Source: CAWCCP01 sp963701245 (GTDB lineage: Bacteria; Patescibacteriota; Saccharimonadia; Saccharimonadales; UBA4665). From it: DNA of 64,000 bases. The stretch covers positions 1,116,001 through 1,180,000 of the forward strand of contig OY969576.1 of NCBI GenBank assembly GCA_963701245.1, read 5' to 3'. Made by a program: the position numbers and the translations under genes. A model generated the notes under the pieces. The model was not told where the DNA came from. It was given only the letters and a program-made list of their open reading frames with translations, and made no database searches. Positions 1-7,604 of the stretch are shown here, piece after piece; position 1 is the stretch's first letter, and the number at the start of each line of letters is the position of its first letter.

Positions 1-510
1 CGATTTTCTATTGATTAATAAGTACAGTGCCAAAATTCCAAAGAAAAAGAAAAGGACATCATCCAATGAAGAAATTTCTAACACAGTTTGAGAGTTAATA
101 GGAACGATAAGAAACAACAGGCTCATAACGAGTGCTACGGGTCGTTTTAATGGACCTTTGAAAATAAGGTAAAGCAGGTATGTACTTCCGAGACAAATTG
201 CCAACTGAATGAGATGAAAAAATATCGGGTGCGAATGAAACATCGAATATATCAACGAATAGACTACCAGCATTAACGGCCGAAAATAATAACCCGTAAG
301 CGGTTTTAATCCCTGTCCGTTATAAAACGTGCTCCCTTCAAAGAATATCTTAGTATGGCTTATCGAATGAACAGGCAAACTATTTACAATTTGACTTAGA
401 TCATCTCCCTGAAATGCATTGAATAGACCGGTGAAATAAACTATAAAACCGATGACAGTGATAATTAACGCTGCTTGCCAGTTTTTAAGCTTTTTTATTT
501 TCTCCAGCAT
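1..510 (-). CDS. Membrane glycosyltransferase-like protein, N-terminal part (runs off the window)
   Basis: An open frame of 170 codons starts at the ATG at 510 and leaves the window at base 1 with no stop, so only the N-terminus is visible. It opens with a short basic segment, one hydrophobic helix (about residues 14-30), then a soluble loop with Q-G-D-D, then several hydrophobic helices. This order (helix, acidic loop with paired Asp, multi-helix bundle) resembles C-type membrane glycosyltransferases of the PMT/ArnT kind. It is clearly paralogous to the broken gene at 44035-45753: the segments around K-N-W-Q-A, Q-G-D-D and F-Y-N-G-Q-G-L match. Acceptor and donor are unknown. The family assignment is inferred from topology; the paralogy is seen directly. 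Confidence 0.7.
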   Translation of the reverse strand, partial: MLEKIKKLKNWQAALIITVIGFIVYFTGLFNAFQGDDLSQIVNSLPVHSISHTKIFFEGSTFYNGQGLKPLTGYYFRPLMLVVYSLIYSMFHSHPIFFHLIQLAICLGSTYLLYLIFKGPLKRPVALVMSLLFLIVPINSQTVLEISSLDDVLFFFFGILALYLLINRKS

Positions 511-632
511 CAATAATTGGAACCCCTGAAGCCTCTCATGCTTATCTTTTATATTATTAGCATAACAGATATCACTTAGCGTATATGCAAAATATAAACA
601 TAATATTTTTATTTGATATATGCTAACCTGAT

Positions 633-1064
633 TTGCATATGAAGCGATATAGCCAAAATAAAATTCTGTTCATTTTACTAGTTATATTTGCAGCAGTTGG
701 ATTGGGATTTTCGTTAATTTACAGTCGATCATCCACAAAATCTGATTCCTACGAGGGCCAACCTGCAATACTTACTTCAGCGAAACCAAGTGTAATACTC
801 CAAATTAATAATACAATTACTAAAGTAATGCCCAAAATTTCTTCGGATATACTGTTCAATCTACACATAACCGCATATACGACAAATGATGCAAAAGGCA
901 ACGTTACCTATGGTAAAACGTATCAACCGTTTCAATTTTTGGCAGTAAAAAACGGGAACACCTGGATCGTAATTACTCATAACACTGGGAAAACTCTTAT
1001 ATTGCCTTCGGTAACCGTTGCGAAAAAATATAATCTGCCTACAGGTTGGTTCAGGAATAGTTGA
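633..1064 (+). CDS. Hypothetical membrane-anchored small protein
   Basis: The frame is open from TTG 633, but the ATG at 639 (M-K-R-Y-S) is the more natural start. A basic N-terminus is followed by one hydrophobic helix (about residues 8-27) and a Ser/Thr-rich linker, so the protein is probably anchored with its C-terminal ~100 residues outside the cell. That domain is beta-rich, with alternating hydrophobic residues. It lies divergently from the glycosyltransferase-like gene ending at 510, and the ~120 bp AT-rich gap probably holds both promoters. I do not recognise the family. Confidence 0.6.
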   Translation: MHMKRYSQNKILFILLVIFAAVGLGFSLIYSRSSTKSDSYEGQPAILTSAKPSVILQINNTITKVMPKISSDILFNLHITAYTTNDAKGNVTYGKTYQPFQFLAVKNGNTWIVITHNTGKTLILPSVTVAKKYNLPTGWFRNS

Positions 1065-1169
1065 AAAAGAGAGGAAGTACTTTGAATATAGTCGCATGGT
1101 GCACGTTACCTGACGTGTTCCGAATGGAGTGCTATCAGTCGATAGTAGGGGTAGCCAGGGAAGTAAGTA

Positions 1170-1748
1170 TTGCAAGACAATATTTGTCATGCGAACATTA
1201 AGCTTATGGATAGAAGCGATCAGGCATTTGCCATGCTCCGCGAGAATAGAGATAAAGGTCTTAGTTTATACGACTCTCGTCAAATTCTGATACAAAATGG
1301 TTTTAGCAATGCAGAGATTGATGATGCGGCTGACAGGTTATACAGTCAACCGCACGTTGAGCAAACAGCCCAAACGGGAATACAAGGTAATCTACCAAGT
1401 ACACCGACCACTCAGCTAAACCCCCCAGATGTAGGCACTTCATCGATAAGCAACGTTGCCACCTGGTATGTAGGAATGAGGGTGAAAGCATTTATTCTGT
1501 TTGCCTCCTTTGCAGTCGTCTTCGCGGCAGGAAATTATTATTCAAAACACCATAGTCCATTACGACTTATTCTGTATTTTGCCGCTCTTGGCTTATCCGC
1601 GCTTACTGCAATATACCTCAACCTAATTTCAAACATTCGGGGGGCATCCGGGAAGAATCAACAATTGCTTGCTGGCATCATCGGGATAATAGTTTGCCTA
1701 TTCTGTTTTGTCTTTCTCTGGTTTGTATCTATGTCCGTCTTGGGTTAA
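1170..1748 (+). CDS. Hypothetical integral membrane protein with N-terminal UBA/SHOCT-like helical motif
   Basis: The frame opens at a TTG at 1170, but the ATG at 1206 (M-D-R-S-D-Q) looks like the real start. Residues 1-45 from that ATG form a small helical motif in which 'I-L-I-Q-N-G-F-S-N-A-E-I' resembles the short motifs found at the ends of many Patescibacteria membrane proteins. A polar Pro/Thr/Gln linker follows, then three hydrophobic helices in the C-terminal ~90 residues, separated by short basic loops. Function is unknown. It follows the 633-1064 gene on the same strand after a 105-bp gap. Confidence 0.6.
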   Translation: MQDNICHANIKLMDRSDQAFAMLRENRDKGLSLYDSRQILIQNGFSNAEIDDAADRLYSQPHVEQTAQTGIQGNLPSTPTTQLNPPDVGTSSISNVATWYVGMRVKAFILFASFAVVFAAGNYYSKHHSPLRLILYFAALGLSALTAIYLNLISNIRGASGKNQQLLAGIIGIIVCLFCFVFLWFVSMSVLG

Positions 1749-2213
1749 CAGGACTCTTGTGCTTTTTAAGAAGTTAGCGTTTCATAAATAAAAAAGACCT
1801 GCTGGCCCTTATTAGGAAAATTAGTTGAAATGTCTTGAAAGGAGTTCACTTGGTGCAGCATCGTTGACGCATTTCAAACATGTGCAGTTGAGCAAAGTAC
1901 AAGCATGGAGTTAAAATGATTGGCTGAAGTATTTAGCCTTTCAGAGAATCTCCTCGATTAAGGTTATGCCTGTGGGCTTAATTCGAATTGGCATTTGGCC
2001 AATGTATGCAGAAATATTAAATGCTATATTTATAAAATGAAGTTTGCAGTTGTTAGCGACATACATATTGGAGCGTATCGTCGATACAAACCAACAAATG
2101 CTAGGCATTCTTAACGAAATTAGAGTCTACTTTGACGAGCCAAGAGCATATGTTTTACGGGTTATCCAGTATGCATTCATGCTACTGGATTTTCTTTGTA
2201 AATAAATCTATTA
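1749..2213. other. Gene-poor interval with recombination scars
   Basis: I see no intact gene here. A motif at 1850-1876 (TTGGTGC followed seven bases later by TTGACGCA) resembles the 44-bp repeats listed at 2743, 9104 and 10453. Bases 2037-2114 hold a metallophosphoesterase start that stops after 25 residues. The interval looks like a scar between the upstream membrane gene and the VOC gene. Confidence 0.4.
2037..2114 (+). pseudogene. Metallophosphoesterase N-terminal remnant
   Basis: An ATG at 2037 begins M-K-F-A-V-V-S-D-I-H-I-G-A-Y, the first strand and D-x-H metal-binding motif of calcineurin-like phosphoesterases. The frame then closes after 25 residues at TAA 2112. A second frame stays open from about 2075 to 2204 and ends in V-I-Q-Y-A-F-M-L-L. 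I see none of the later G-N-H-D or G-H-x-H motifs. This is probably the start of a deleted gene. Confidence 0.4.
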
Positions 2214-2651
2214 TTACGCTCGCCCATCTCCACTTGGGTCGAATTCTACTGTCCACTCAATACCAAATTTGTCTCTAAACATTCCGAAATATGTACCCCA
2301 TGGACTATCGCCAAGAGGCACTTCGATAGATCCACCTAATATAAGTCCAGCAAATATTTTGTCAGCTTCTGTACGACTTCCCGTGCTAACCGATATCTTA
2401 GATCTGTTTTCGTTTTCATTTACTGGACCCATGCTTTCAGGAACATCATTGGCTATCAAAGTACTCCCACCAATTGGCAAAGCAATACGCATGATTTTAT
2501 TTGCATCTTTATCTTCTATAGGAAAATCAGGGCTTTCTAGGTCTTTAAAGCGTACAATCGTTTCGAAGTCTCCGCCAAATACAGATTTGTAAAAATTGAA
2601 GGCTTCTTCGGCATTTCCGTTGAAGTTAATATAAGGATTGATAGTTGCCAC
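2214..2651 (-). CDS. VOC-superfamily (PhnB/3-demethylubiquinone-9 methyltransferase-like) protein
   Basis: A 145-aa protein starts at GTG 2651 behind a good Shine-Dalgarno (AGGAGG at 2662-2667). The opening I-N-P-Y-I-N-F-N-G-N-A-E-E-A-F-N-F-Y marks the PhnB-like branch of the vicinal oxygen chelate fold, as does the closing W-G-x-x-x-G-x-x-x-D-x-F-G-I-x-W. The fold has two beta-alpha-beta-beta-beta modules, and the length is usual for the family. Members include glyoxalase-like and resistance proteins, but most of this branch has no known substrate, and the sequence does not settle one. It is monocistronic, with a 44-bp repeat about 90 bp upstream. Confidence 0.85.
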   Translation of the reverse strand: MATINPYINFNGNAEEAFNFYKSVFGGDFETIVRFKDLESPDFPIEDKDANKIMRIALPIGGSTLIANDVPESMGPVNENENRSKISVSTGSRTEADKIFAGLILGGSIEVPLGDSPWGTYFGMFRDKFGIEWTVEFDPSGDGRA

Positions 2652-2742
2652 TTAGATTATTCCTCCTGGTAAGAATTAGTTTCATTTCTATTTTAGCAAA
2701 CAAAAAATACCTCTATTAGAGGTACTATTATGTTACATAGAA

Positions 2743-2786
2743 TTGGTGCACTTGACGCACTTTGTTTCGAACACCTTTTGGAGTGG
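2743..2786 (+). repeat. 44-bp dispersed repeat, copy A (candidate att site)
   Basis: It begins TTGGTGCACTTGACGCAC and ends in AACACCTTTTGGAGTGG. It matches copies at 9104-9147 (5 differences) and 10453-10496. The first half is an imperfect inverted repeat (GTGC...GCAC), and the second half can form a small CACC/GGTG-type hairpin. Copy B lies exactly at the 3' end of a large serine recombinase gene, so an attachment-site origin is plausible. Confidence 0.6.
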
Positions 2787-2800
2787 TTTCGTAAAAATAT

Positions 2801-3171
2801 CTAAGAAACCAGTGGATCAAAGAGAAGTAAATCTGAAATCTGTTCAAAATCTTCTAAATTATGAGTACACAGTGAAAGGTCATTAACCAACGCAGTAGCT
2901 GCTATGATTGCGTCTGGAAGTTGAATAGTATAACGCTTTCTAAGCTCAATAACAATTTTAGTCACTTTATCGTCAAATTGGCAGTTCTTCATAGATACAA
3001 AAAATCGCTCAAAGTATTCAGTATCAGATTTTTCCAAACTCTTAAATCCTAAAACCTCTGCGATAACTACGTTACATGTTGCTAATCTTTCATCCTCAAG
3101 TTGACGAAAATCTTTTCACCCCATTTAGGATCTCGTAGATAAATAACTATATTGCTATCAAGCAGAATCAC
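2801..3171 (-). pseudogene. VapC-type PIN-domain toxin, frameshifted
   Basis: The reading frame begins at GTG 3171, overlapping the antitoxin gene end by 14 bp, and encodes the PIN N-terminus V-I-L-L-D-S-N-I-V-I-Y-L with the first catalytic Asp. A frame break near 3100, within a GAAAAGATTTTCG run, stops this frame. The other frame continues R-Q-L-E-D-E-R-L-A-T and then the rest of the PIN domain, including L-P-D-A-I-I-A-A-T-A and T-H-N-L-E-D-F, ending at 2801. All acidic PIN positions seem present across the two frames. This is either a natural knockout or a 1-base assembly error. PIN toxins are usually tRNA or mRNA endonucleases. Confidence 0.75.
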
Positions 3172-3421
3172 GGCTAACTTCTTCCCAAGGGTCACTTGAG
3201 TGTCGTTGCTGACGTTGCCATTTTATGGGATCCGGTATAGATTTGATCGGTCCTTTTGTCTTCCCTTGTTTTACCAATGCTTCAATTGCTTTCTTTTGTA
3301 AAGTAAGTGGTTCTTCAATGGAAACTACGTCTCCTAGTTTTAGCTTATTATCATCAATGTAGCGCTTAGGAACCCGAAGTGCATATGAATTACCTGATTT
3401 TGTTACTATTGCTCTTACCAT
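3158..3421 (-). CDS. VapB-like antitoxin (SpoVT-AbrB fold)
   Basis: This 87-aa protein begins with a typical swapped-hairpin AbrB/MazE domain: V-T-K-S-G-N-S-Y-A-L-R-V-P-K-R-Y-I, then L-K-L-G-D-V-V-S-I. This domain normally binds the operon's own operator. The C-terminal ~40 residues are polar, ending D-P-W-E-E-V, and would wrap the toxin. The stop overlaps the start of the PIN toxin gene, the usual coupling in vapBC operons. With the toxin frame broken, it may now be an orphan antitoxin. Confidence 0.85.
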   Translation of the reverse strand: MVRAIVTKSGNSYALRVPKRYIDDNKLKLGDVVSIEEPLTLQKKAIEALVKQGKTKGPIKSIPDPIKWQRQQRHSSDPWEEVSRDSA

Positions 3422-3473
3422 AGAATTTATTGTACTTACGCGTACTTACATTGTCAAGTCAAAACGATATTTT

Positions 3474-3508
3474 CTGGATATACAATCTGGAAAGGTCCCT
3501 ATTGGTGC
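3474..3508 (+). pseudogene. Serine recombinase tail and att remnant
   Basis: These 35 bases match 19584-19618, the last codons of the large serine recombinase plus the 3' end of tRNA-Gly, at 29 of 35 positions, including GGAAAGGTC and CTATTGGTGC. Downstream the match is lost. I read this as the leftover junction of an earlier element that used the same kind of recombinase. Confidence 0.45.
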
Positions 3509-3612
3509 CCCGCAGTTGACGTACTTCTAACAAAATCTATTGAGTTTCAGACGGATGCAAACTTAAAAGAACTGGCTAGTGACTTCAGCTTACAAGGTAA
3601 TTTAATATAACA

Positions 3613-3936
3613 CTAAGCAGTAAGTTCGTAGCCTATTTTCTTGGCGAGTTCATGCGTCCAACGATCAAGGCGTTCAAGTTGATGCCCCATAACTAATCTT
3701 TCATCGTCAGATATTTCCTGACGTTTTGCTAAGTCATCGAGCAACCCGAGCACTCTTTGCATGTCGGCATTATTCGCTTTTCCTTCTAGGACTTTATCTA
3801 TTCGGTCGAAGCCCTTGACTATTGTAGTAACAATTTTACCTAATTGGTTATTCACGAGATCGAATTGCTTGTGCATCTCGGTAAACTGAATATCAACTTT
3901 ATCAAAGCGTTCGTCTGTAGTAAGTTTGTCGGACAT
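3613..3936 (-). CDS. Hypothetical coiled-coil protein
   Basis: A 107-aa, highly charged protein made almost entirely of heptad-like helices, with repeated hydrophobic spacing such as F-D-K-V-D-I-Q-F and L-V-N-N-Q-L-G-K-I. It has no signal peptide or membrane segment. Similar short helical proteins often sit beside toxin-antitoxin or mobile genes, and this one lies between vapB and a broken SDR gene. Function is unknown. Confidence 0.65.
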   Translation of the reverse strand: MSDKLTTDERFDKVDIQFTEMHKQFDLVNNQLGKIVTTIVKGFDRIDKVLEGKANNADMQRVLGLLDDLAKRQEISDDERLVMGHQLERLDRWTHELAKKIGYELTA

Positions 3937-3973
3937 GTCTATATATTAGCATGTCAAAGATAAGAGTTGAGGG

Positions 3974-4353
3974 TTACGCAGTCTGTTTACGATTAATAAT
4001 GACTTCACTTACCTCCATGTTTTTTGGGAGGTCCAATGTCTGCTTCATATATTTTGCAATGTCTACAGGGTTCATCCAATTCTCGGGGTCCTTTATGTCT
4101 TGACCAGTCACTTTCTTCGCTATGTTCGAGTTGAAGCCGCCCACACAAAAACTAATAACTCTACATGGTGTATCTTTCAACTCCAGCTGTAGGTTGGCAC
4201 TAAAACCACGCATAGCCCACTTAGAAGCACCGTATACAGCTTGTTCAATATAAGCCTTTAGCCCCACTGTTGAAGCCACATTGACAATGTCCGTATTATC
4301 CTTTTTGATACGTTCGGCAAGATTAGAAACTAATAGGATGGCGGGTTTTACGT
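3974..4353 (-). pseudogene. Short-chain dehydrogenase/reductase, 5' end deleted by IS66
   Basis: The frame reads from the IS66 boundary at 4353 without a start codon of its own, and begins K-P-A-I-L-L-V-S-N-L. It carries the second half of a classical SDR: the N-V-A-S-T-V-G catalytic serine strand, Y-G-A-S-K (catalytic Tyr and Lys) and the post-catalytic C-V-G-G-F-N-S loop. The N-terminal NAD(P)-binding T-G-x-x-x-G-x-G half is missing, so the gene cannot make an active enzyme. An ATG at 4279 could allow a 101-aa fragment. The break coincides exactly with the IS66 terminal repeat. Confidence 0.8.
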
Positions 4354-5492
4354 GTAACTGCTCCCACCCTCCATGCTAGACTAGGGATAGTTCGTCAAAC
4401 ACAAAAACTATGTCTAGAAAACCACTTAATTCTTCTGTTATAGCTGAACGCATGATTCGATTCCGTAATCTAGAGAAGTTATATAAACTTAGTAAGCAAC
4501 GACACAACCTCCAGAATAAACAGATCGCTACATTAAAGCGAATAAGCACCAAACAGCAAGAACTGCTAGATGATCAAATGGTCCTCATAGAGACTCAAGC
4601 TATTCGCATTGCTGAACTGGAAGCCATGGTTTTCGGTAAGAAAAAGAAGCCACCAATTGGTACACTGCCTAAAGATCAAGATAAGCCGACTCCTCCTCCG
4701 AAACCACTTCGCAGTAAGGACTCATTTAAACGAACAATTCCAACCAAGGAAGCCGTCACTAACACTGTACCCGTGCCTGTAGGCCAGTGTGCCTGTGGTG
4801 GTCAACTCACTGACATCACCACTCACGATCGGTATGTCGAAGATATTCCACTTCCAGATATTACTGCTGACTACACTGCCAGGTTAGTGACTAAGTACCT
4901 GGTTGCTCGGGGTATCTGTACCAAATGCGGCAAAGTAACCTCTGGCAAGGATTTAGGCGGATCGATCGTATCTCTTGGCCCAAATGTTCGTTTACTGGTT
5001 ACGCATCTCATCGCTGGTCTAGGCATAAGCTATAGCCAGGTAGCCAGTTTACTACTCAGTTTGTACGGTCTCACCATGACTGACAGTGAGATAGCAAGAA
5101 TATTGCAGAAACAGCACCAAAAATGGCAACCGCAATACCAACAACTCCTGAGTGACATCCGGAGTTCACCAGTGGTTCATAGTGATGAAAGTCCCTGGCC
5201 AATCCAGGATTTGCAAGGAGCTGGCTATGCCTGGAATCTCAGTGATGGCCTGAGTCCGAAAGTTTGTTTTGCTCTTCAGAACAGTCGTGGTGCCGCACAT
5301 GCCAAAACACTGTTTGGAGTAGATACCAAGCAGCCATTTAGCGGTACCCGGATTAGTGATGACTATGGTGCCTACCGGACATTGCCCGGGCTGCAGCAAC
5401 TGTGCTGGGTTCATCTGTATCGATGTATTCGTGACCTGAGATACAATGACAACTTATCCGAAGAACAATTGCCTTATGTACAACGGTGGTAT
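4354..5492 (+). mobile_element. IS66-family element, 3'-truncated copy
   Basis: It starts with the terminal repeat GTAACTGCTCCCACCCT at 4354-4370. That repeat also bounds the intact copy at 38387-39943, in the opposite orientation. The shared part matches the intact copy at every position I compared, so duplication was recent. The copy ends abruptly at 5492, where an IS3 element begins, and the other terminal repeat is absent from this locus. Confidence 0.85.
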
Positions 5493-5546
5493 GTCAAGCT
5501 ACCTTTTTACGCAACACCCTGTCTCTTTCCTTTCGTAGCGGTTTAG
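4410..5546 (+). pseudogene. IS66-family transposase, C-terminally truncated
   Basis: The first ~360 residues are identical to the intact transposase at 38402-39886: a coiled-coil N-terminus with a basic K-K-K-K cluster, a C-x-C/C-x-x-C zinc region, and the DDE-domain aspartates in H-S-D-E-S-P-W and S-D-D-Y-G-A-Y. After R-W-Y at about 5492 the frame enters IS3 sequence and stops at 5546. The catalytic glutamate region (N-R-A-E-R-D-L-R) is lost, so it should be inactive. Confidence 0.9.
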
Positions 5547-6342
5547 CCGCCAGGAGGCTGGCAGCGTAAGCTGCCGGACTCATGTTACCGAGCGCACTGT
5601 GTCGACGCTTGTGGTTGTAGTAATGAATCGTCAGGGCAATCGCTTCGTGCAGCTGCTCTGTTGTTTTGAGTTGGTTGAGTGGTGGTAGCTCATCCTTGAG
5701 CGTGCCGAAGAACCGTTCCATGAAGCCATTCTGCCAGGGGCTGGCTTTGGTGCTAGCACTGAGCGTTATTTCTAACCGGGCACACAATTCCTGGTGCTTG
5801 TAGCTCAGGTATTCGCTACCTTGGTCGCTGTGGAGGATGGCAGGCACAGGGTGCCTGCTGAGGGCATCTAGCATGGCCGTGTACGTCAGATTGCTGGTGT
5901 GCCGCAGACCGAGTGTCCAGCCCAGCACCCGTCTGGTCTTGAGATCCAACACGACTGCCAGGTAGTGGTACTGTCGGTCAACAAACAAGTAGGTAAAGTC
6001 TTGCACCCAAGCCTGTGCATTGACCATGCCGTGATAAGACAAGCCAGCTTGCGGCCGGGTTTCGTCACGGAACACGGCGTACTGCTTGAGGGCATTGGCC
6101 GGTGCCGGTATCTCTGGGCGGCTACGTTTGCCGTACTTCTTGCTTCGCCTGGCAATGGTAATGCCGGCCAGCGAGCGAATACGCCGGGCTTTGGCTTGGC
6201 TCCAACCGAGCTCTGCGCTCAAGCGACGGACACCGTAGCGAGGGTGCTCCTCGTGCACCTGCCGCAGCTCATGAACTGCTCGGGCGTCCCGCGCAGTCCG
6301 GACGGTTGGTGTTCGGTACAACCGACTGCGAGCAATACCCAA
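5494..6342 (-). CDS. IS3-family transposase OrfB (DDE integrase)
   Basis: It contains an HTH_21-like segment (H-P-R-Y-G-V-R-R-L) and an rve catalytic core. The acidic triad is visible: Asp in W-V-Q-D-F-T-Y-L, Asp in H-S-D-Q-G-S-E-Y, and Glu in N-G-F-M-E-R-F-F-G-T. The frame stays open upstream of TTG 6342 through the end of orfA. The slip site there reads GGTCAAAAGACTAG: orfA ends S-K-D-stop, and the -1 frame continues V-K-R-L-A-V-L. A fused OrfAB from -1 frameshifting is therefore expected. Confidence 0.9.
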   Translation of the reverse strand: MGIARSRLYRTPTVRTARDARAVHELRQVHEEHPRYGVRRLSAELGWSQAKARRIRSLAGITIARRSKKYGKRSRPEIPAPANALKQYAVFRDETRPQAGLSYHGMVNAQAWVQDFTYLFVDRQYHYLAVVLDLKTRRVLGWTLGLRHTSNLTYTAMLDALSRHPVPAILHSDQGSEYLSYKHQELCARLEITLSASTKASPWQNGFMERFFGTLKDELPPLNQLKTTEQLHEAIALTIHYYNHKRRHSALGNMSPAAYAASLLAAKPLRKERDRVLRKKVA

Positions 6343-6392
6343 GGTCTGTGCGCCTTGTTTCCGCCATCCCGGGTCGACTACTTCCAGGACGG

Positions 6393-6650
6393 CTAGTCTT
6401 TTGACCGGTTGAGTTCTGCCGTGGCTCTACCGAGCATCTTATACAGCTGCTCGTTCTCCTTACGGAGCCGGTTATTTTCGAGGATGAGATTACGATCTTT
6501 GTCGACAATGCCACTCCGGAGCCAACGGTAGATGGCCTGGGTACTGACGCCAGTAGCTTGTGAAACGGTACTCACGGCTACGCCGTGATTCCGTATTTTG
6601 TCGAGTATCTCACTCTTGAGTTTCGGGTCAATGGGTATGCCGGTGGCCAT
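6393..6650 (-). CDS. IS3-family transposase OrfA (HTH)
   Basis: An 85-aa protein with a helix-turn-helix (T-V-S-Q-A-T-G-V-S-T-Q-A-I-Y-R-W-L) followed by a leucine-zipper-like helix. This is the DNA-end-binding partner of IS3 transposases. It starts at ATG 6650 after GGAGC. Its stop lies just inside the frameshift window leading to OrfB. Confidence 0.85.
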   Translation of the reverse strand: MATGIPIDPKLKSEILDKIRNHGVAVSTVSQATGVSTQAIYRWLRSGIVDKDRNLILENNRLRKENEQLYKMLGRATAELNRSKD

Positions 6651-6728
6651 GTTGCAATGCTCCTTATTTGATTACATTGTACTGCCTTTTGAAAGAGACA
6701 GTGTGTGTATTTTAATGGGAGCGTGACA

Positions 6729-7171
6729 CTACAGCCTTCGGATAAAGGTGTAAACTTCGGGCTATTAATTTGTAGTCGTTGATTGCTTAGTTTGAAGGTT
6801 CCAGTAACCTCATAAATGGTTAAAGGCTTAATTAATGGGCTAACGTTCGCATTAAACCAGACCGTGACAACACTCCCAGTTTCGTCATACAGGATAGCTT
6901 TGGTGACCCTCAAACGATTTCTGGTAAATGAACTACTAACCTGCTTAAACATTCCATGTATGTGTACATTGCCTAATTTCAACTGGGAGATAGGCTTAAT
7001 ATTCTCGCTAATCAGCCGTGAATTATGAACTTCGTTTATTAAGGATTGTTCTCTTTGTTCTCGTTCTAGCTGTCTTTGATGTATTGCCTCGTAATCAGTC
7101 TGGTCACTCTTAAAAAAACCAACTATGCGGTCTAAGAAGGTTTTTTGCTTGTTATCTCTACTGGCGGACAT
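6729..7171 (-). pseudogene. OB-fold (RecG wedge-like) protein, 3'-truncated by IS3
   Basis: From ATG 7171 the protein has a charged helical start with a Q/R/E-rich coil, then from about residue 60 an OB-fold segment. L-R-V-T-K-A-I-L-Y-D-E-T-G-S-V-V-T-V-W-F-N resembles the wedge domain of RecG and related OB-folds, which bind branched or single-stranded DNA. At residue ~148 (P-L-S-E-G) the frame enters the IS3 end and finishes in IS sequence at 6578. Whatever domain followed is lost. The OB assignment is by pattern only. Confidence 0.6.
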
Positions 7172-7300
7172 GGGTAAAGTATAGCCCTTTTTACAAGCTA
7201 CAAGATAGTCGTCCTTATAAGACTGTGGACAAAGGTAGATTTATATTTCATAATATATTAAACTTGCGATTGTAACATAAGCGGCAAAGGATAGCCAAAT

Positions 7301-7603
7301 ATGCAACCAATCACAGCAGCAATCTACGTAAAGGGTCTTGATAAGGATAGTATTGATGAAAAAGTCAAAAAACTTAATGATTATTTAATAAATGACGGCT
7401 GCTCTCTAGCCAACCCCAACCAAGTATTTGTAGACAGCGACAACAGCTTAAACCAACTAGCAGCTTTAGTTGAACAAGCACCCGATAATGAAGTAATGGT
7501 GGTCTACGTAAATCATGACTTGCCACCCGAAGACAGAGAGCTTTACAGAAGTTTAATAAACAAACTATACGTCCAAGGTATCAGCATTTTGTTGGCTGAA
7601 TAA
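7301..7603 (+). CDS. Small resolvase-fold protein lacking the catalytic serine
   Basis: At 100 aa it matches the layout of a serine-recombinase N-terminal domain: A-I-Y-V-K-G-L-D-K-D where active proteins have A-x-Y-x-R-V-S-x-x-x-Q, then a Y-x-x-N-x-G-type helix, then V-M-V-V-Y-V-N-H-D-L and a closing L-Y-V-Q-G-I-S-I-L-L-A-E. The Arg-Val-Ser motif is replaced by Lys-Gly-Leu and the second active-site arginine motif is not conserved, so it should be catalytically dead. It ends one base before the large serine recombinase starts, so the two are translationally coupled. A recombination directionality or accessory role is possible. Confidence 0.55.
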   Translation: MQPITAAIYVKGLDKDSIDEKVKKLNDYLINDGCSLANPNQVFVDSDNSLNQLAALVEQAPDNEVMVVYVNHDLPPEDRELYRSLINKLYVQGISILLAE

Positions 7604-7604
7604 T

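Larger units (their letters stand above)
5493..6728 (-). mobile_element. IS3-family element 1
   Basis: The ends are imperfect inverted repeats: TGTCAAGCTACC at 5493 against TGTCACGCTCCC read from 6728, with a conserved CTGTCTCTTTC inside each end. It contains orfA and orfB in the usual -1 relation on the minus strand. The flanks do not share a target duplication. The left flank is truncated IS66 and the right flank is the middle of an OB-fold gene, so a deletion or recombination followed insertion. Confidence 0.85.

Noticed and set aside
1850..1876. Fourth copy of the 44-bp repeat
   Set aside because: Only TTGGTGC and TTGACGCA match, with a seven-base insertion and no similarity further on; kept as a weak hint only.
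5899..6396. 165-aa plus-strand ORF
   Set aside because: Shadow of the IS3 OrfB, whose DDE motifs are clear on the minus strand.
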